A stretch of 64,000 nucleotides of DNA from Hydrogenophaga sp. (GCF_026125785.1 NZ_JAHCKL010000001.1:314949-378948); one strand, 5' to 3'. Positions 10,250 to 21,428 are shown, counted from the first letter of the stretch. Notes: generated by a model not told the origin, from the letters alone. A program made the numbers and translations.

Positions 10250-11025
10250 CCCAGCAACAGACACCGGCGCTGGAGCTGCGCGACCTGCGCAAGAGCTTTG
10301 GCAAGACCGAGATCATCCGGGGCGCCAACATGGTGGTGCGGCCTGGCGAGCGCGTGGCCATCATCGGACCCAACGGGGCGGGCAAGTCCACGCTGTTCAA
10401 CCTGATCTCCGGCCGCTTCGAACCCACCAGTGGCGACGTGCTGCTCGACGGCCGGCGCATTAACGGCAAGAAGCCCTATGAGATCAACCGCATGGGCCTC
10501 TCGCGCAGCTTCCAGATCACCAACATCTTTCCCAAGCTCAGCGTGTTCGAGAACCTGCGCTGCGGCGTGCTCTGGAGCCTGGGCTACAAGTACACGCTGT
10601 TCCGCTTCCTGGCCGACCTCGACGACGCCAACGACCGCGCCGAAGAGCTCATGCGCATGATCCACCTGGACCGCAAGCGCGACGTGCTGGCCATGAACCT
10701 CACCTATGCGGAGCAGCGCGCGCTGGAGATCGGCATCACCATCGCCGGCGGCGCCCACGTGGTGCTGCTGGACGAACCCACGGCCGGCATGAGCAAGAGC
10801 GAGACCAGCCGCTTCATCGACCTGATCCGGGAAGTGACGGTGGGCAAGACGCTGCTGACGGTGGAGCACGACATGGGCGTGGTCTTCGGCCTGGCGGACC
10901 GGATCGCCGTCGTGGTGTATGGCGAGGTCATTGCCTTCGACACGCCGGACGCGGTGCGCGCCAACGCCCGCGTGCAGGAAGCCTACCTGGGCTCCCTGGA
11001 GGCACAGCAGACCGCGGAGCACTGA
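10246..11025 (+). CDS. livG: Liv-type ABC transporter ATP-binding protein (LivG family)
   Basis: A 259-residue ATPase subunit. Walker A is GPNGAGKST (about residues 42-50), the Q-loop is in SRSFQITNIFPKLSVFENLR, and the signature segment is the LivG-type variant NLTYAEQRALEIG rather than LSGGQ. Walker B is HVVLLDEPTAG and the switch histidine is in VEHDMGVVF. The start overlaps the end of livM by four bases. It would pair with LivF on the cytoplasmic side of the LivHM pore. Because LivF has a changed Walker A lysine, LivG may supply the fully canonical ATP site. Confidence 0.93.
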   Translation: MTQQQTPALELRDLRKSFGKTEIIRGANMVVRPGERVAIIGPNGAGKSTLFNLISGRFEPTSGDVLLDGRRINGKKPYEINRMGLSRSFQITNIFPKLSVFENLRCGVLWSLGYKYTLFRFLADLDDANDRAEELMRMIHLDRKRDVLAMNLTYAEQRALEIGITIAGGAHVVLLDEPTAGMSKSETSRFIDLIREVTVGKTLLTVEHDMGVVFGLADRIAVVVYGEVIAFDTPDAVRANARVQEAYLGSLEAQQTAEH

Positions 11026-11030
11026 CCACC

Positions 11031-11726
11031 ATGCTGGACATCGAAAACCTGCACGCCTACTACGGCAAGAGCCACGTCCTGCACGGCGTGAGCTTCCAGG
11101 TGCAACCCGGCGAGATCGTGGCCCTGCTCGGGCGCAACGGCTCGGGCCGCTCCACCACGGCCAAGGCGATCATGGGCCTGGTCGAAGGCAGCGGCCGCGT
11201 GGACTGGAAGGGCCGCAACATCCTCGGCCTCAAGCCTTTCGAGATCGCGCACCTGGGCATAGGCCACGTGCCCGAGAACCGTGACATCTTTCCCCGCCTC
11301 ACGGTGCACCAGAACCTCATGCTGGGCCAGAAAGGCAAGGGCAAGGGCTCGCGCTGGTCCTTCGACGACATGTACGCCATGTTTCCCCGGCTCCAGGAGC
11401 GCCAGCACACCGAAGCGGGCGTGCTCTCCGGCGGCGAGCAGCAGATGCTGACGTTGTGCCGCACCCTGATGGGCGACCCCGACCTGATCATCATCGACGA
11501 GCCCACCGAGGGCCTGGCGCCCAAGATCGTGGAACTGGTGGGGCAGTACCTGCAGAAGCTCAAGTCGCGCGGCGTGGCCGTGCTGCTGATCGAGCAGAAG
11601 CTGACCATCGCCATGAGCATCTCCGACCGCGCGCTGGTCATGGGACATGGCAGCATCGTGTTCCAGGGCACGCCCGACAGCCTGCGCGCCGATCCCTACA
11701 CTCGCAAGGAGTGGCTGGAGGTCTGA
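11031..11726 (+). CDS. livF: Liv-type ABC transporter ATP-binding protein (LivF family) with Arg in Walker A
   Basis: A 231-residue ATPase subunit. The N-terminus MLDIENLHAYYGKSHVLHGVSF, signature LSGGEQQML, Walker B LIIIDEPTEGLAPK and switch region VLLIEQKLTIAMSISDR all fit LivF. The P-loop reads GRNGSGRSTT: the invariant lysine before Ser/Thr is an arginine (codon CGC at 11148-11150, residue 40). That change normally impairs ATP binding or hydrolysis, so this subunit may be partly degenerate or tolerate Arg. The gene follows livG by 5 bases. Confidence 0.92.
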   Translation: MLDIENLHAYYGKSHVLHGVSFQVQPGEIVALLGRNGSGRSTTAKAIMGLVEGSGRVDWKGRNILGLKPFEIAHLGIGHVPENRDIFPRLTVHQNLMLGQKGKGKGSRWSFDDMYAMFPRLQERQHTEAGVLSGGEQQMLTLCRTLMGDPDLIIIDEPTEGLAPKIVELVGQYLQKLKSRGVAVLLIEQKLTIAMSISDRALVMGHGSIVFQGTPDSLRADPYTRKEWLEV

Positions 11727-11814
11727 GCCCCTGGCGATGCCTGTGGGCTGGCAAGCCTCCTTGACTCCGCCGCGACAGGAGGCCCTTGTGGCACCGCAGC
11801 AAGTCCTTAAAATC

Positions 11815-11838
11815 GAACGCTCGTTCTTTTTCAGAACG
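11815..11838. promoter_or_regulatory. Candidate operator upstream of the fad gene cluster
   Basis: GAACG-CT-CGTTC (11815-11826) is an inverted repeat, followed by a third GAACG at 11834-11838; GTTCT...AGAAC also pairs. It lies 24-47 bases before the start of the multifunctional beta-oxidation gene, where a TetR-family regulator of fatty-acid genes could bind. The regulator itself is not in the window. Confidence 0.45.
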
Positions 11839-11861
11839 TCCGACACAACGAAGGAGATTCC

Positions 11862-13976
<2,115 letters not shown>

Positions 13977-14004
13977 TGCAGCGCACCGAACCAGGAGAAA
14001 TCAC

Positions 14005-15180
14005 ATGAGCAACGCCGTTATCGTTTCCACCGCCCGCACGCCCCTGGCCAAGAGCTGGAAGGGCGCCTTCAACATGACCCATGGCGCCACGCTCGGCGGC
14101 CACGCCGTGCGCGCCGCGCTGGGGCGCGCCGGTGTCGAGGCCGCCGCCGTCGAGGACGTGATCATGGGCTGCGCCAACCCTGAGGGTGCCACCGGCGCCA
14201 ACATCGCGCGCCAGATCGCCCTCATGGCCGACTGTCCCGTCAGCGTCTCCGGCATGACCGTCAACCGCTTCTGCTCCTCCGGGCTGCAGACCATTGCGCT
14301 GGCCGCGCAACGCGTGATCGCTGGCGAGGGCGATGTGTACGTGGCCGGCGGCGTGGAGAGCATTTCCTGCGTGCAGCAGGAGATGAACCTGCACATGCTG
14401 CGCGACCTGGACCTCGACAAGAAGAAGCCCGAGATCTACTGGAGCATGCTGCAGACCGCCGAACAGGTGGCCAAGCGCTACGGCATCGGGCGGGACGCCA
14501 TGGACGAATACGGCGCCGCCAGCCAGCAGAAGGCCTGCGCGGCGCAGGCGGCGGGCAAGTTCAACGACGAGATCGCGCCCATCACCGTGACGGCCGGCGT
14601 AGCCGACAAGACCCTGGGCCTGATCACCAGGAAAGTGACCGTCAGCGCCGACGAAGGCCTGCGCGAGGGCACCACCAAGGAGGGCATCAGCGGCATCAAG
14701 CCCGCGCTGCCCGGTGGCGTGATTTCCGCCGGCAACGCCAGCCAGTTCAGCGATGGTGCGGGCGCCTGCGTGGTCGTGAGCGAGCAGTACGCGGCGTCCC
14801 ACAACCTCAAGCCCATGGGCCGCTTCCTCGGTTTTGCCGTCGCTGGCTGCGAGCCCGACGAAATGGGCATCGGCCCGGTCTACGCCGTGCCCAAGGTGCT
14901 CAAGAAGCTCGGCCTGAAAGTCTCGGACATCGACCTCTGGGAACTCAACGAGGCCTTCGCCGTGCAGGTGATCTACTGCCGCGACAAGCTGGGCATCCCG
15001 GCCGATCGGCTCAATGTCAACGGCGGTGCCATCGCCGTCGGCCACCCTTACGGTGTCTCGGGCCAGCGCCTTACCGGGCACGCACTCATCGAGGGCAAGC
15101 GCCGGGGCGCCAAGCGCGTGTGCGTGACCATGTGCATTGGCGGCGGCATGGGCGCGGCCGGGGTGTTTGAAGTGTTGTGA
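14005..15180 (+). CDS. fadA: Acetyl-CoA C-acyltransferase (thiolase)
   Basis: A 391-residue degradative thiolase that splits 3-ketoacyl-CoA with CoA. The nucleophilic cysteine is in [16 protein letters not shown] near residue 90. The C-terminal catalytic His and Cys are in [17 protein letters not shown] and [13 protein letters not shown]. It starts 28 bases after the hydratase/dehydrogenase gene with a CAGGAG site, forming a fadBA-like pair. The length and motif set match the trifunctional-complex beta subunit or a general FadA-type thiolase. Confidence 0.92.
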   Translation: MSNAVIVSTARTPLAKSWKGAFNMTHGATLGGHAVRAALGRAGVEAAAVEDVIMGCANPEGATGANIARQIALMADCPVSVSGMTVNRFCSSGLQTIALAAQRVIAGEGDVYVAGGVESISCVQQEMNLHMLRDLDLDKKKPEIYWSMLQTAEQVAKRYGIGRDAMDEYGAASQQKACAAQAAGKFNDEIAPITVTAGVADKTLGLITRKVTVSADEGLREGTTKEGISGIKPALPGGVISAGNASQFSDGAGACVVVSEQYAASHNLKPMGRFLGFAVAGCEPDEMGIGPVYAVPKVLKKLGLKVSDIDLWELNEAFAVQVIYCRDKLGIPADRLNVNGGAIAVGHPYGVSGQRLTGHALIEGKRRGAKRVCVTMCIGGGMGAAGVFEVL

Positions 15181-15318
15181 TGCCGCGCGTCGCGCGGTCG
15201 CACAACAAACTCCCGGAGGGGCCATGCCTGTGCCCCGGCAGAGCCGGATCCATGGCTTCCTGGGCTCGGACCGCACACCGGGTGCCGCCTTGCTGTCTGT
15301 CTGCGTGATGGAGAATCC

Positions 15319-17142
15319 ATGAGCCTGCGCCCCACCGTCGACTTCCTGCTGTACGACTGGCTTGGTGTCCAGTCGCTGCAGCAGCGCGAGCGCTTCGCCG
15401 ACCACAGCCGCGAGACCTTCGATGCCGTGCTCGACACCTGCGAGCGCATCGCGCGCGAAAAGTACGCGCCCTTCAACCGCCTCGTGGACACGCAGGAGCC
15501 GCACTTCGACGGTGAGCGCGTGACCCTGCCGCAGGCCACGCACGATGCATGGGCCGCCTACGCCGAGAGCGGCATGCTCAGCGCTGCGCAGAACCACGAC
15601 ATTGGCGGCATGCAACTGCCGTACACGGTGGAGGCGGCGGCCAATGCCTTCTTTGCCATGGCCTCCGTCAGCATCGGGGCGGGCATGCTCACCGTGGGCA
15701 ACGCCAACCTGCTGATGGCGCACGGCACCGAGACGCAAAGGCGCGTGTTCGCGCTCAACGAGTTCGCGGGACGCTGGTCGGGCACCATGTGCCTGTCCGA
15801 ACCCCAGGCGGGGTCGAGCCTGAGCGATGTGGCCACGCGCGCCGTGCCCGATGGCGGTGACTTCATGGACGACCCGCTGGGTCCGCGCTTTCGCCTCAAG
15901 GGGAACAAGATGTGGATCTCGGCCGGCGAGCACGAGATCACCGAGAACATCGTCCACCTGGTGCTGGCCAAGATTCCCGGCCCCGACGGCAAGCTGCCGG
16001 CGGGTGTGAAGGGCATCTCGCTGTTCGTGGTGCCCAAGAAGCTGGTGGATGCCGACGCAAGGCTCACCGGCGAACGCAACGACGTGGCGCTGGCCGGCTT
16101 GAACCACAAATGCGGCTGGCGCGGCACCACCAACACGCTGCTCAACTTCGGCGAGGGCAAGTTCCCCGTGCGCGGCAGCGCGGGCGCCATCGGCTACCTC
16201 GTCGGCCAGCCCGGCGAGGGCCTGCGCTGCATGTTCCACATGATGAACGAGGCCCGCATCGGCGTGGGCATGGCCGCCACCATGCTGGGCATGGCGGGCT
16301 ACCACGCCAGCCTCGACTATGCAAAGAACCGGCCGCAGGGCCGTCCGGTGGGCCCCGGCGGCAAGGACCCGGGCCAGCCACAGAGCCACATCATCGAACA
16401 CGCCGACGTCAAGCGCATGCTGCTGGCCCAGAAAAGCTATTGCGAGGGCGCGCTGGCGCTGGAGCTGTACTGCGCGCGCCTGGTCGATGAGCAGCACACC
16501 GGCAACGAAGCGGCCGCCGACGAAGCGCGCCTGCTGCTGGAGGTGCTCACGCCCATCGCCAAGAGCTGGCCCAGCGAATGGTGCCTGGAGGCCAACAGCC
16601 TGGCCATCCAGGTGCACGGCGGCTACGGCTACACGCGCGACTTCCCGGTGGAACAGTACTGGCGCGACAACCGCCTGAACATGATCCACGAGGGCACACA
16701 CGGCATCCAGGCCATAGACCTGCTGGGGCGCAAGGTGCTGATGGAGAACGGGCGCGGCCTGCAGTTGCTCGCCCAGCGCATCAACGGCACCATCGAGCGC
16801 GCCATCCACCAGCCCGATCTGGCGCCGCACGCCAACGCGCTGGGTCAGGCTCTGGCCCAGATAGGCGCTGCGACCAAGGCGGCCTGGGCCACGGCGGAGC
16901 CTGGCGAGGCGCTGGCCAATGCCGTGCCCTACCTGCAGGCCTTTGGCCACACGGTGCTGGCCTGGACATGGCTGGACGTGGCGCTCGCCGCGCTGGCCCT
17001 CCCCGAGAGCGCCGCGCGCACCGGTCGCCTGGCCGCCATGCGCTTCTTCTTCCACTACGAGTTGCCCAGGACCGGCGCCTGGCTGCAGGTGGTGAGCCGG
17101 CGCGACATGACTTGCGCATCCCTGCCCGAAGAGGCATTCTGA
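15319..17142 (+). CDS. Acyl-CoA dehydrogenase (large, FadE/C-terminal-domain type)
   Basis: A 607-residue FAD enzyme introducing the first double bond of acyl-CoA. It begins MSLRPTVDFLLYDWLGVQSL, characteristic of the burkholderial group with a short N-terminal extension. Motifs: MCLSEPQAGSSLSDVATRA (FAD/substrate loop), MWISAGEHEI, and the C-terminal FAD segment QVHGGYGYTRDFPVEQYWRDNRLNMIHEGTHGIQAIDLLGRK, with the catalytic glutamate probably in IHEGT near residue 460. The remaining 130 residues form an extra helical domain. It is preceded by 138 non-coding bases with a GCCGCGCGTCGCGCGGT hairpin and belongs to the same catabolic cluster as fadJ/fadA. Confidence 0.9.
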   Translation: MSLRPTVDFLLYDWLGVQSLQQRERFADHSRETFDAVLDTCERIAREKYAPFNRLVDTQEPHFDGERVTLPQATHDAWAAYAESGMLSAAQNHDIGGMQLPYTVEAAANAFFAMASVSIGAGMLTVGNANLLMAHGTETQRRVFALNEFAGRWSGTMCLSEPQAGSSLSDVATRAVPDGGDFMDDPLGPRFRLKGNKMWISAGEHEITENIVHLVLAKIPGPDGKLPAGVKGISLFVVPKKLVDADARLTGERNDVALAGLNHKCGWRGTTNTLLNFGEGKFPVRGSAGAIGYLVGQPGEGLRCMFHMMNEARIGVGMAATMLGMAGYHASLDYAKNRPQGRPVGPGGKDPGQPQSHIIEHADVKRMLLAQKSYCEGALALELYCARLVDEQHTGNEAAADEARLLLEVLTPIAKSWPSEWCLEANSLAIQVHGGYGYTRDFPVEQYWRDNRLNMIHEGTHGIQAIDLLGRKVLMENGRGLQLLAQRINGTIERAIHQPDLAPHANALGQALAQIGAATKAAWATAEPGEALANAVPYLQAFGHTVLAWTWLDVALAALALPESAARTGRLAAMRFFFHYELPRTGAWLQVVSRRDMTCASLPEEAF

Positions 17143-17175
17143 ATCCCCATAGATCGACCACCAGGAGACACGTGC

Positions 17176-17970
17176 ATGAGCACCCGTACCGTCCAGCAAC
17201 TTTTCGACCTCAAGGGCCGCACGGCCCTTGTCACCGGCGGCTCGCGCGGCCTGGGCCTGCAGATGGCGCACGCCCTCGGCGAGGCGGGAGCGCGGGTGAT
17301 GATCAGCTCGCGCAAAGCGGCCGATCTGGAGCAGGCGACGGCCGAGCTGCAGGCCGCTGGCATCGACGCGCGCTGGGTCGCGGCCGACGGCCAGGACGAA
17401 CAGGATTGCCGCCGGCTGGTGGACGAGACCCTGCAGCGCATGGGCGACATCGACATCCTGGTCAACAACGCGGGGGCAGCCTGGGGCGCGCCGGCGGAGG
17501 AACATCCCCTGGACGCCTGGGACAAGGTGATGAACCTCAACGTGCGCAGCTATTTCATCCTCAGCCAGGAAGTGGCGCGCCGCAGCATGATCGCCCGCAA
17601 GCGCGGGCGCATCCTCAACACGGCGTCCATCGCCGGCCTGGGCGGCAACCCGCCAGGCATGAACACCATCGCGTACAACACCTCCAAGGGGGCGGTGATC
17701 AATTTCACCCGCGCGCTGGCCGCCGAGTGGGGCAAGTACGGCATCACGGTCAACGCCATCTGCCCTGGCTTCTTCCCCAGCAAGATGACCGTGGGCACGC
17801 TCAAGGCCATGGGCGAGGAGAAACTGGCCGCGCACGCGCCGCTGCGGCGGCTGGGCGATGAAGAGGACCTCAAGGGCATCACGCTGCTGTATGCCTCGGA
17901 CGCCGGCAAGCACATCACCGGCCAGTGGCTGGCGGTGGACGGCGGCGTCTCCATCGTCACCGGCGGCTGA
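17176..17970 (+). CDS. SDR-family NAD(P)-dependent oxidoreductase
   Basis: A 264-residue classical short-chain dehydrogenase. The nucleotide-binding motif is TGGSRGLGLQMA (about 20-31), followed by NNAGAAWG and the active-site Ser-Tyr-Lys set: the serine in NTASIAGLGG, then YNTSKGA. The segment after the active site, NAICPGFFPSKMT, is usual. The C-terminus ITGQWLAVDGGVSIVTGG is typical of FabG-like enzymes. An AGGAGA site precedes the start. In this cluster it could reduce or oxidise a 3-hydroxyacyl intermediate; the substrate is not known. Confidence 0.9.
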   Translation: MSTRTVQQLFDLKGRTALVTGGSRGLGLQMAHALGEAGARVMISSRKAADLEQATAELQAAGIDARWVAADGQDEQDCRRLVDETLQRMGDIDILVNNAGAAWGAPAEEHPLDAWDKVMNLNVRSYFILSQEVARRSMIARKRGRILNTASIAGLGGNPPGMNTIAYNTSKGAVINFTRALAAEWGKYGITVNAICPGFFPSKMTVGTLKAMGEEKLAAHAPLRRLGDEEDLKGITLLYASDAGKHITGQWLAVDGGVSIVTGG

Positions 17971-17976
17971 ACCCAC

Positions 17977-18100
17977 ACCGTTCGGACTGAGCAAACACCG
18001 TTCGGACGGAACCGACCACTGTTCGAGGCGAATCAACACTGTTCGAGCCGAATCAACACCGTTCGGACTGAACCAACACCGTTCGGGCTGAGCCTGTCGA
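17977..18100. repeat. Array of 20-bp half-repeats ending in a full 26-bp repeat
   Basis: GTTCG recurs at 17980, 18000, 18021, 18041, 18061 and 18081, almost exactly every 20 bases, each followed by a varying GACTGA/GGCGAA-like tail and CAACAC-like spacer. Only the last unit continues into the full dispersed repeat (18079-18104). The 197-base gap 17971-18167 holds only these repeats. Confidence 0.8.
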
Positions 18101-18151
18101 AGCCCCTGCCCACCCTTCACAAAAGTCCTTCGACAGGCTCAGGACGAACGG
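18079..18151. repeat. Large inverted repeat made of two opposed repeat copies
   Basis: The copy at 18079-18104 (CCGTTCGGGCTGAGCCTGTC...) is followed after 22 bases by a diverged inverted copy at 18127-18151 (CCTTCGACAGGCTCAGGACG...). Transcribed RNA could form a stem of about 23 pairs between the SDR and thioesterase genes. No T-run follows. Confidence 0.75.
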
Positions 18152-18167
18152 AACTCTTGTCAGACCC

Positions 18168-18596
18168 ATGGAATTTTCCGTACGCATCCCTTTCGTCGAG
18201 CACCTCGGCTTCAAGCTCCACAAGTTCGAAGGCGGTGAAGCCGAGCTCAGCTTCGACCCCGGCCCCGACCACCTGAACTCTTTCGACGTGGTGCACGGCG
18301 GCGCCAGCATGACCCTGCTGGACGTGGTCATGGCCCACGCCGCGCGCTCGGCCCAGCCCGAGCTGGGCGCCGTCACCATCGAGATGAAGACCAGCTTCAT
18401 GCGCGCGGCCAAGGGGCCGCTGCGTGCGCATGGCCGCACGCTGCACCGCACCGCCACCCTGGTGTTCACGGAAGGCACCATCCACGACGCCCAGGGCCGC
18501 CTGTGCGCCCAGGCCACCGGCACCTTCAAGCTCATGCCACGCCTGGCGACCAGCCCCGGCAGCGCCCAGCCGCTCAACCGCATTTCCACCGACTAG
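18168..18596 (+). CDS. PaaI-family acyl-CoA thioesterase (hotdog fold)
   Basis: A 142-residue single hotdog-domain protein that would hydrolyse acyl-CoA thioesters, returning CoA and acid. The central helix and motif HLNSFDVVHGGASMTLLDVVMAHAA contain the HGG turn typical of PaaI/YbgC-like thioesterases. The acidic residue in LLDVV is in the usual catalytic position. It starts 17 bases after the large inverted repeat and stops 9 bases before the reductase gene, with which it is probably cotranscribed. It may act as a safety valve for the beta-oxidation cluster; its substrate is unknown. Confidence 0.85.
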   Translation: MEFSVRIPFVEHLGFKLHKFEGGEAELSFDPGPDHLNSFDVVHGGASMTLLDVVMAHAARSAQPELGAVTIEMKTSFMRAAKGPLRAHGRTLHRTATLVFTEGTIHDAQGRLCAQATGTFKLMPRLATSPGSAQPLNRISTD

Positions 18597-18605
18597 GAGA
18601 CGAAC

Positions 18606-19622
18606 ATGCCCACCAACCGACAGATCCTGCTCGACAACCGCCCCCAGGGCGAGGCCACCGTGGCCAACTTCAAGCTGGTCAGCACCGAGACGCCGCCGTT
18701 GGCGGATGGCCAGGTGCTGGTGCGGCACCACTACCTCAGCCTGGATCCGTACATGCGGGGCCGCATGAACGACAGCAAGAGCTACGCCGCCTCCCAGGCC
18801 CTGGGCGAGGTCATGATCGGGGGCACCGTGGGCGAAGTGGTGGAGTCCCGCAGCGCCAAATTCCAGCCGGGCGACCAGGTGGTGGGCATGGGAGGCTGGC
18901 AGGAATACGCCGTGGTCGATGCCGCCCAGCCAGGCGCGCTGCGCAAAGTGGACACCACCCACATCCCGCTGTCGTACTACCTGGGGGCCGTCGGCATGCC
19001 CGGGGTCACGGCCTGGTACGGCCTGGTGAAGATCATCGATCCCAAGCCGGGCGAGACCGTGGTGGTGAGTGCCGCCACCGGTGCCGTGGGCAGTGCCCTG
19101 GGCGCCCTGGCCAAGGCGCGCGGCTGCCGCGCGGTCGGCATCGCCGGTGGGGCGGAGAAATGCAAGTACGCGGTGGAGGAACTGGGTTTCGACGCCTGCA
19201 TCGACTACCGGCAGCACAAGGACATGTACTCGCTGGCGAAGGCGCTCAAGGACGTCTGTCCCAAGGGCATCGACGGCTACTTCGAGAACGTCGGCGGCAT
19301 GGTGCTGGACGCGGTGCTGCTGCGCATGAACGCCTTTGGCCGCATTGCCCTGTGCGGCATGATCGCCGGCTACGATGGCCAGCCTCTGCCCATGAGCAAT
19401 CCCGCGCTGCTGCTGATCAACCGCATCCGGCTGGAGGGCTTCATCGTCAGCGAACACATGGAGGTCTGGCCCGACGCGCTCAAGGAACTGGGCACGCTGG
19501 TGGCCCAGGGCAAGCTGCGCCCGCGCGAGACCGTCGCCCAGGGCATCGCTTCCGCGCCCGAGGCCTTCATGGGCCTGCTCAAGGGCAGGAACTTCGGCAA
19601 GCAACTGGTGAAACTGATCTGA
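18606..19622 (+). CDS. NADP-dependent zinc-independent MDR reductase (CurA-like)
   Basis: A 338-residue medium-chain reductase of the curcumin reductase/leukotriene-B4 dehydrogenase group. Features: YLSLDPYMRGRMNDSKSY near residue 45 (conserved in this group), absence of zinc-binding cysteines, and the nucleotide-binding stretch VVVSAATGAVGSALGALAKARGCRAVGIAGG near 142-172. The segment GIDGYFENVGG follows, and ALCGMIAGYDG is near the active site. It would reduce activated double bonds of enones or 2-alkenals using NADPH. An AGGAGAC site precedes the start. It is flanked by the thioesterase and a second acyl-CoA dehydrogenase. Confidence 0.9.
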   Translation: MPTNRQILLDNRPQGEATVANFKLVSTETPPLADGQVLVRHHYLSLDPYMRGRMNDSKSYAASQALGEVMIGGTVGEVVESRSAKFQPGDQVVGMGGWQEYAVVDAAQPGALRKVDTTHIPLSYYLGAVGMPGVTAWYGLVKIIDPKPGETVVVSAATGAVGSALGALAKARGCRAVGIAGGAEKCKYAVEELGFDACIDYRQHKDMYSLAKALKDVCPKGIDGYFENVGGMVLDAVLLRMNAFGRIALCGMIAGYDGQPLPMSNPALLLINRIRLEGFIVSEHMEVWPDALKELGTLVAQGKLRPRETVAQGIASAPEAFMGLLKGRNFGKQLVKLI

Positions 19623-19637
19623 CCGAAGGAGGTGGCC

Positions 19638-21338
19638 ATGGCCCCGACGCACGAGGTCTTCAACCAGCCTGAGCCGCTGGTGGACATCAACCTGTTCGAG
19701 GGCAACCAGGCGATGCGCGCCGCGCTGGCGTTCAATGCGCCTTCGCTGGACACAGCGCCCTTGCACGCCCTGGGCGCCACCGTGGGCAGTGCCGAAATGC
19801 AGACGCACGCGCGGCTGGCCAATGTGCATACGCCACAGTTGCGCACGCACAGCCGCTTCGGCCACCGCACCGACCAGGTCGAGTTCCACCCCAGCTACCA
19901 CGCCCTCATGGGAGCGGCCGTCGGCGCCGGGCTGCACGGCACCGCGTTCTCGCCCGAGCAACAGGCCACGGGCCACGCGCACCTGCTGCGCGCGGCCGGG
20001 TTCATGCTGTTCACCGAGCTGGAGCCCTCTGTCCTGTGCCCGATCTCCATGACCTACGCGGTGACGCCGGCGCTCAAGGACAACCCCGCCATCTACCGGG
20101 ACTGGGGACCGGGGCTGTCCAGCCGCGCTTACGACCCCGCGCTCAGGCTCTGGCGCGACAAGCCGGGCCTGACCATGGGCATGGGCATGACGGAAAAGCA
20201 GGGCGGCTCCGACGTACGGGCCAACACCACGCGGGCCGAAGCCGTGGGTAGCGACGCCTGGGGACAGCGGTTCAGCGTCACCGGCCACAAGTGGTTCTTC
20301 TCGGCGCCGATGTGCGATGCCTTCCTGATCCTGGCGCAGACGCCCAGCGGCCTGTCCTGCCTGTTCCTGCCGCGGGTACTGCCGGATGGCAGCGTCAACG
20401 CCATCCAGATCCAGCGGCTCAAGGACAAGCTGGGCAACAAGGCCAACGCCAGCTCCGAGGTGGAGTTCTCCGACGCCACGGCCTGGCTGGTGGGCGAAGA
20501 AGGGCGGGGCGTGCCGCAGATTCTCGCCATGGGCACGATGACCCGGCTGGACTGCGCGTTGGGCACCAGCGGGCTGATGCGCCAGGCGTTGTCGATCGCG
20601 CTCAACCACACCGTGCAGCGCAAGGCCTTTGGCAAACGCCTCATCGACCAGCCGCTGATGAAGAACGTGCTGGCCGACCTGGCGCTCGAATCCGAGGCCG
20701 CCACCGCGCTGGCGCTGCGACTGGCGCGCAGCTTCGACCACCCGTCAGACCCCCACGAGCAGGCGATGGGCCGGCTGCTCACGCCGGTGGCCAAGTTCTG
20801 GATCTGCAAACGCGGCAGCCATTTCGCCCAGGAAGCCATGGAGTGCCTGGGCGGCAACGGCTATGTGGAAGAAGGCGGCGAGGGCGTCATGGCGCGCATC
20901 TACCGGGAGATGCCGCTCAACTCCATCTGGGAAGGCGCGGGCAACATCATGGCGCTGGATCTGTTGCGCGCCCTGCGGGGCGGCCCGGCGATGAAACAGG
21001 CCGACGCTGCTCAGGCGCTGGCCGCAGAGCTCGCGCCCGCACGCGGCATGCACCGCGCGCTGGACCACCTGGCCGACCGCCTGCCGCTGCGCGTGGAGGA
21101 GATGGCCACCGAGATGGAAGCCCGCCGCCTCGCGCAGGACGTGGCCCTGGCCGTGCAGGCGTCCCTGCTGGCACAGTGCGCGCCACCCGAGGTGTTCGGC
21201 GCCTTCTGCGATTCGCGCCTGGACGGCCAGTGGGGCCACAGCTTCGGCTCTCTGGGAGCTGGCGTGGCCTTCGACACCCTCATCGCGCGGGCCATGCCGT
21301 GGGGTGTGGGGGGTTCTGCGTTGGGCGTTGGGCGTTGA
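19638..21338 (+). CDS. Acyl-CoA dehydrogenase family protein, AidB-like
   Basis: A 566-residue flavoprotein similar to the AidB/isovaleryl-CoA dehydrogenase-like branch. The ATG at 19638 is chosen over a GTG at 19632 because AAGGAGG (19625-19631) is correctly placed for it. Motifs: ISMTYAVTPAL, GMGMTEKQGGSDVRANTTRA, WFFSAPMCDAFLILAQT, ALNHTVQRKAFGKRLIDQPLMKNVLADL and ECLGGNGYVEEGGEGVMARIYREMPLNSIWEGAGNI. AidB proteins bind DNA and FAD and respond to alkylation damage, but many homologues are simple dehydrogenases. The last residues GVGGSALGVGR are encoded by inverted copies of the downstream heptamer repeat, and the stop TGA lies inside it, so the C-terminus may vary among strains. Confidence 0.87.
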   Translation: MAPTHEVFNQPEPLVDINLFEGNQAMRAALAFNAPSLDTAPLHALGATVGSAEMQTHARLANVHTPQLRTHSRFGHRTDQVEFHPSYHALMGAAVGAGLHGTAFSPEQQATGHAHLLRAAGFMLFTELEPSVLCPISMTYAVTPALKDNPAIYRDWGPGLSSRAYDPALRLWRDKPGLTMGMGMTEKQGGSDVRANTTRAEAVGSDAWGQRFSVTGHKWFFSAPMCDAFLILAQTPSGLSCLFLPRVLPDGSVNAIQIQRLKDKLGNKANASSEVEFSDATAWLVGEEGRGVPQILAMGTMTRLDCALGTSGLMRQALSIALNHTVQRKAFGKRLIDQPLMKNVLADLALESEAATALALRLARSFDHPSDPHEQAMGRLLTPVAKFWICKRGSHFAQEAMECLGGNGYVEEGGEGVMARIYREMPLNSIWEGAGNIMALDLLRALRGGPAMKQADAAQALAAELAPARGMHRALDHLADRLPLRVEEMATEMEARRLAQDVALAVQASLLAQCAPPEVFGAFCDSRLDGQWGHSFGSLGAGVAFDTLIARAMPWGVGGSALGVGR

Positions 21339-21423
21339 GCGAGCAGAGAAGGTTTCCCGACGCCCGACGCCCAACGCCCAACGCCCAACGCCCAACGCCC
21401 AACGCCCAACGCCCAACGCCCAA
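21321..21423. repeat. Heptamer repeat: inverted TTGGGCG units and nine CGCCCAA units
   Basis: Two perfect TTGGGCG units and a TTGAGCG unit lie at 21321-21341. One CGCCCGA (21361-21367) and eight perfect CGCCCAA units run 21368-21423, ending 5 bases before the ATG of the GST gene. The two halves are complementary and could form a long hairpin. The unit length of 7 means that copy-number change alters reading frame or spacing. Confidence 0.9.
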
Positions 21424-21428
21424 CGAAC

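Noticed and set aside
17977..18100. A CRISPR-like array with 20-bp period
   Set aside because: Conserved parts are only 5-10 bases and the spacers are not independent sequences; they are half-copies of the dispersed repeat.
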